Below, one piece after another: positions 31,247 to 34,031 of a stretch of DNA of 34,031 nucleotides. Within the stretch, counting starts at the first letter, position 1. Each line of letters starts with the position of its first letter. The stretch is from Opitutaceae bacterium UBA4094 (GTDB lineage Bacteria > Verrucomicrobiota > Verrucomicrobiia > Opitutales > Opitutaceae): NCBI GenBank assembly GCA_002382525.1, contig DFYA01000030.1:17089-51119 (forward strand), read 5' to 3'. Below the pieces are notes generated by a model. It worked only from the letters and a program-made list of their open reading frames with translations, was not told the DNA's origin and ran no database searches. The position numbers and the translations under genes were made by a program.

Positions 31247-32782
31247 TTAGGCGAGCAGGGTTTCGATTTTACGGGCGAGCGCGGCGGAGGATTCTTCTAG
31301 CCAGCGGGCGCCTTTTTCGGCGGTCGCTAGCGTGGCGTCGCCGATGACGCCGCTTTGCGAAACGTCGGAGGTTTTCCAAGCAAACACCGCTGCAGCGCCT
31401 TCGAGCCGTAATGCTCCGGGCTCGTCGACGCGGGCGGGGTATTCGCAGACGGCGCGGTCCATGCGCACAAACTCGGGCGCACCGGCCAGCATGAGGGAGG
31501 TTTCCCATTCGCCAGCGTGGAAACCGAAAACGGCTTCCTGTGGCGTCTGCACGGGGCGGTAATGGCCGCTGAGCATGCCGGCGCGAAGGCCAAGCATCGT
31601 CTGGATGTCGCGCAACGTGGAGACGAGCGTGGCGCTGTTTCCGCCGTGGGTATTGAACACGGCGATTCGGGCAAAGCCGAGGGACTTTAGATGCGCGGCG
31701 AGCGCGAGCAATTGTCGACGAAGCGTGGTGGCCGAGAGGGTGATCGTGCCGGCGAAATCCATATGTTCGTTGCTCTTTCCATACGTGATCGGCGGGGCGA
31801 CGAACACGGGTGCGTCGGCCGGCAACCGGGGCAACGCGCGGGCGAGCCAAAGCTGGTTGAGCATCGCGTCGGTGCCGAGCGGGAGATGGTGGCCGTGCTG
31901 CTCAATTGCGCACGTCGGGATAATCACGAGCGCACGGTCTTTGTGCGGGAGCGCGGCGAGTTGGTCAGCGGTCAGCGCGACGAGTTCGCGGGGTCGCGCG
32001 TCGACCGAAGGCGGTGGCATGGCGAGCGACGACGGGTCGACCGGTGCGAGTGTTGCGGTCGGCGCCGGGAGCGAGGTCCCGTGTGCGAGCACTTCGGAGA
32101 GCAATCCGGCGAGCACCGCGGCGGAGTGCGAGAACACTTGCTCGGGGTCGAGCGCTGGATCGGGAATGACGGCGGCGGGTTGGCCGAAAAAACCGGGACG
32201 AAACTCGGCGTCGCGGATTTCGGCGGGTGTGGCCGACGGCGCGGGAACACGAGCGAGGAGGCGTGCGGCGACGGATTGGGTGCGGGCACGGTTTGCGTCG
32301 GCGGGATGGAAACCGAGGCCGACGCCCGCCGAGCCGATTACGTAGGTGCGGAGGTCGAGTTGCGTGCGGGCGTCCAGCGCGGCGGTGGACACCAGCTCGG
32401 TGTTCCATGGACTGGTGTTGAAGAAGAGCACGCGAGAGAACCCGGAGGCTTTGACGCTGGCGACGATCTCGTGAAGCGCGTCAAGGGCCGTGTCGGCGTC
32501 CACGCCGAAGTGGCTGTGCGCATAGGGGGCGGCGCCGAAGCGCAGCGGAGGCAGGACGAGGAGTCGCGCGGGCTGGTTGGCGGCGGTGATCGCGGCGCGC
32601 AGGAGGGCCGAGCCGACGACTTCCTCTACGTCCAGCGGCAGGCCCATGCCGTGGTCGCCGAAACCGTGGACCGGCAGCACGACGAGGTGGTTGGCTTTGT
32701 CGAGCCGAGCGGCCAAGTCGCTCCATGTTTGATAAGCCCAAGCGGTCGCGGGGTCGGCGTTGGCGAGCCAGAGAGGAGACAT
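31247..32782 (-). CDS. Tandem-domain creatininase-family protein, N-terminal copy degenerate
   Basis: The family contains creatinine amidohydrolase, the FAPy hydrolase ArfB and MftE-like peptidases; the substrate here is unknown. The 511-residue protein holds two family domains where one of about 250 residues is usual. The C-terminal copy (about 265-511) keeps the metal site: IEQHGHHLPLGTD with Glu294, His296 and Asp305, FNTHGGN with His379, and HAGEWETS at 422-429. The N-terminal copy (about 15-235) shows the same fold in VLPVHGFGDHGMGLPLDVEE but has Asp43 for Glu and Glu for the final Asp. It also has FNTSPWN in place of FNTHGGN, so it has probably lost catalysis. ATG 32782 begins shortly before the first domain. 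Confidence 0.85.
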   Translation of the reverse strand: MSPLWLANADPATAWAYQTWSDLAARLDKANHLVVLPVHGFGDHGMGLPLDVEEVVGSALLRAAITAANQPARLLVLPPLRFGAAPYAHSHFGVDADTALDALHEIVASVKASGFSRVLFFNTSPWNTELVSTAALDARTQLDLRTYVIGSAGVGLGFHPADANRARTQSVAARLLARVPAPSATPAEIRDAEFRPGFFGQPAAVIPDPALDPEQVFSHSAAVLAGLLSEVLAHGTSLPAPTATLAPVDPSSLAMPPPSVDARPRELVALTADQLAALPHKDRALVIIPTCAIEQHGHHLPLGTDAMLNQLWLARALPRLPADAPVFVAPPITYGKSNEHMDFAGTITLSATTLRRQLLALAAHLKSLGFARIAVFNTHGGNSATLVSTLRDIQTMLGLRAGMLSGHYRPVQTPQEAVFGFHAGEWETSLMLAGAPEFVRMDRAVCEYPARVDEPGALRLEGAAAVFAWKTSDVSQSGVIGDATLATAEKGARWLEESSAALARKIETLLA

Positions 32783-32830
32783 GGGCGGCGAGTTAACGGG
32801 TGCGAAGTCGGCGGGGCAAGATTGTCCGTT

Positions 32831-33301
32831 TCACTTGCGTCCGGCGGCGAGCAACTTGCCGACCACCGCGTCCACGACCTCATCCACGCGCGTGGTGAAG
32901 GCGACCTGCTTCTGATACGAAGCGGACAGGTAAGGGAACACCGTCTGCGGATCGCGGGCGCTGATCTTGAGGTAAACCATGTGGTCGGAGAAATCCCACG
33001 TCCACCGGTCTTCGTAGAGGAGCACTGCTTGGGCGGAGTCGGGCAACAACGTGATCGGGCCGCTCTCGGCCTCGAAGCCGCGAGCGCGCAAGGCACGCAC
33101 GATGCGCACATCGAGCCCGTGGTTGTCCTTGAGATTGCGCAGCACGAAGAAGCGGCGGACGTCCTCGAGGTTGCGGCCTTTCTCGACGACGTGCGTGCGC
33201 GTGGATGCGCAGCCGGCGAACAGCACGCAGGCTAACCAAGCGAGAACGACGAGCCGGACGGCGGATTTCAGCGGGAGGCGGATCACGGGAAGACGAAACA
33301 C
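32831..33301 (-). CDS. Putative lipoprotein of unknown function
   Basis: Function not recognised. The protein starts with a basic region, a hydrophobic stretch (AVRLVVLAWLACVLFAGC) and a lipobox LFAGC, so it is probably lipid-anchored outside the cytoplasm. The mature part of about 125 residues is a mixed alpha/beta domain with VEKGRNLEDVRRFFVLRN, YEDRWTWDFSDHMVYLKIS and a C-terminal helix DEVVDAVVGKLLAAGRK. Both possible starts, 33301 and 33355, are GTG; 33301 is preferred because it leaves room for a promoter before the divergent gene at 33370 and gives a normal signal-peptide n-region. No ATG is available. Confidence 0.72.
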   Translation of the reverse strand: MFRLPVIRLPLKSAVRLVVLAWLACVLFAGCASTRTHVVEKGRNLEDVRRFFVLRNLKDNHGLDVRIVRALRARGFEAESGPITLLPDSAQAVLLYEDRWTWDFSDHMVYLKISARDPQTVFPYLSASYQKQVAFTTRVDEVVDAVVGKLLAAGRK

Positions 33302-33369
33302 ACGCGAACGCGTTTCGGTGCAATCCTCGGTTGCGTGGCGACGCGGGTGCGTCACGTTTGCCCGGACAC

Positions 33370-34031
33370 ATGGCCATCATCGGCAAACGCAATCAGCTCA
33401 CGGTTCTCAAGTCCGCCCCTCCCGGGTTTTACCTCGATGGAGGGCCGCTGGGCGAATTGCTGCTGCCTGGCGCGCTTATCCCCGAAGGCGCCAAGGTGGG
33501 CGACGTGCTTGATGTATTTCTTTACCGCGATTCGGAGGACCGGCTCGTCACGACCACCGAGACGCCTCACGCGGAAGTGGGCGAGTTTGCCTACCTGCGT
33601 GTGGTGAGCGTCGCGCCGCGCATCGGCGTGTTTCTCGATTGGGGGCTGAGCAAGGACCTGCTGCTGCCCATCCGCGAGTTGAAGCAAGGCGGAGTCGAGC
33701 GCGGCGACTGGATTATCGTTTACGTGATGCTCGACACGAAGACCGACCGCATCGTCGCCAGCGCACGCATCAACCGCCACCTGAGCGCCGCGTCGGCGGT
33801 GTATGGCGAAGGCCAACAGGTGAATCTGCTGGTCGTCAACGAGACGCCGCTCGGCTACAACGCGATCGTGAACAACGCGCACCGCGGCCTGCTTTATCAC
33901 GGCGACCTGTCGGGCCCGCTCGGCGTCGGGCAGAAGCTCGAGGGCTTCGTCAGCGCCGTGCGCGAGGACGGCAAAATCGATCTGCGGCTCGACCGCGCCG
34001 GCTACCAACGCATCGGCTCCAACACCGACAA
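33370..34031 (+). CDS. CvfB/YitL-like S1 RNA-binding protein, 5' part
   Basis: The frame runs off the end of the window, so only the first 220 residues are visible. It begins MAIIGKRNQLTVLKSAPPGF, then YLDGGPLGELLLPGALIPEG, VFLYRDSEDRLVTTTETP and GEFAYLRVVSVAPRIGVFLD. This is the series of S1-like domains of the CvfB/YitL family, which binds RNA and affects virulence-gene expression in Staphylococcus. A second S1-like unit follows (WGLSKDLLLPIRELKQGG), then a third around HRGLLYHGDLSGPLGVGQKL. Divergent from the lipoprotein gene across 68 bases. The role in this organism is unknown. Confidence 0.88.
   Translation, partial: MAIIGKRNQLTVLKSAPPGFYLDGGPLGELLLPGALIPEGAKVGDVLDVFLYRDSEDRLVTTTETPHAEVGEFAYLRVVSVAPRIGVFLDWGLSKDLLLPIRELKQGGVERGDWIIVYVMLDTKTDRIVASARINRHLSAASAVYGEGQQVNLLVVNETPLGYNAIVNNAHRGLLYHGDLSGPLGVGQKLEGFVSAVREDGKIDLRLDRAGYQRIGSNTD

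Overview
The window is high-GC, densely coded bacterial chromosome from a Gram-negative organism. It has an LpxC-FabZ fusion followed by lpxA, outer-membrane-type lipoproteins, a protein with an SHD1-like domain, and several families of short dispersed palindromic or GA-rich repeats. Together these suggest the Verrucomicrobiota, probably near the Opitutaceae. That placement is inference from gene architecture and repeat style; no rRNA gene is present. Most start codons lack a recognisable Shine-Dalgarno sequence. I see no tRNA, CRISPR array, insertion sequence, prophage or integrase, and no gap between genes longer than about 220 bases.

Layout. 1-5,000: the 3' end of a pyrimidine-nucleoside phosphorylase gene, a beta-carbonic anhydrase, efp (antisense), lpxC-fabZ plus lpxA, and a small membrane protein. 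5,100-10,200: ilvD diverging from scpB-pheA, then a Gfo/Idh/MocA oxidoreductase. 10,200-13,600: rho diverging from acs. 13,700-26,220: an unbroken 12.5-kb run of minus-strand genes. In transcription order these are a MacA-like adaptor, a MacB-type ATPase and permease, a secreted TPR protein, an ABC ATPase and permease, folP, folB, a folK-pabB fusion, pabC, an NMT1-type substrate-binding lipoprotein and a methyltransferase. 26,400-28,200: coaD diverging from pgsA-pgpA. 28,280-30,013: nif3-aroQ-nusG paralogue on the minus strand. 30,081-31,143: a dCMP deaminase and an AlgH/YqgE protein. 31,247-34,031: a two-domain creatininase-family protein, a lipoprotein and the start of a CvfB-like S1 protein.

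The most interesting stretch is 15,142-21,954. A complete NMT1/SsuBC-type ABC importer is split around four folate-biosynthesis genes and joined to them by a 4-base stop/start overlap. The whole pABA branch and most of the pterin branch (FolP, FolB, FolK, PabB, PabC) are encoded together, with FolK and PabB fused in one polypeptide. The layout suggests the importer serves the folate pathway, or a pathway regulated with it; the substrate cannot be read from sequence.

A second theme is repeat invasion. Hairpin-forming repeats occupy the 3' spacers between convergent genes, and they also lie in frame inside three coding regions: the methyltransferase, the PabB half of the fusion, and the signal peptide of the TPR protein.
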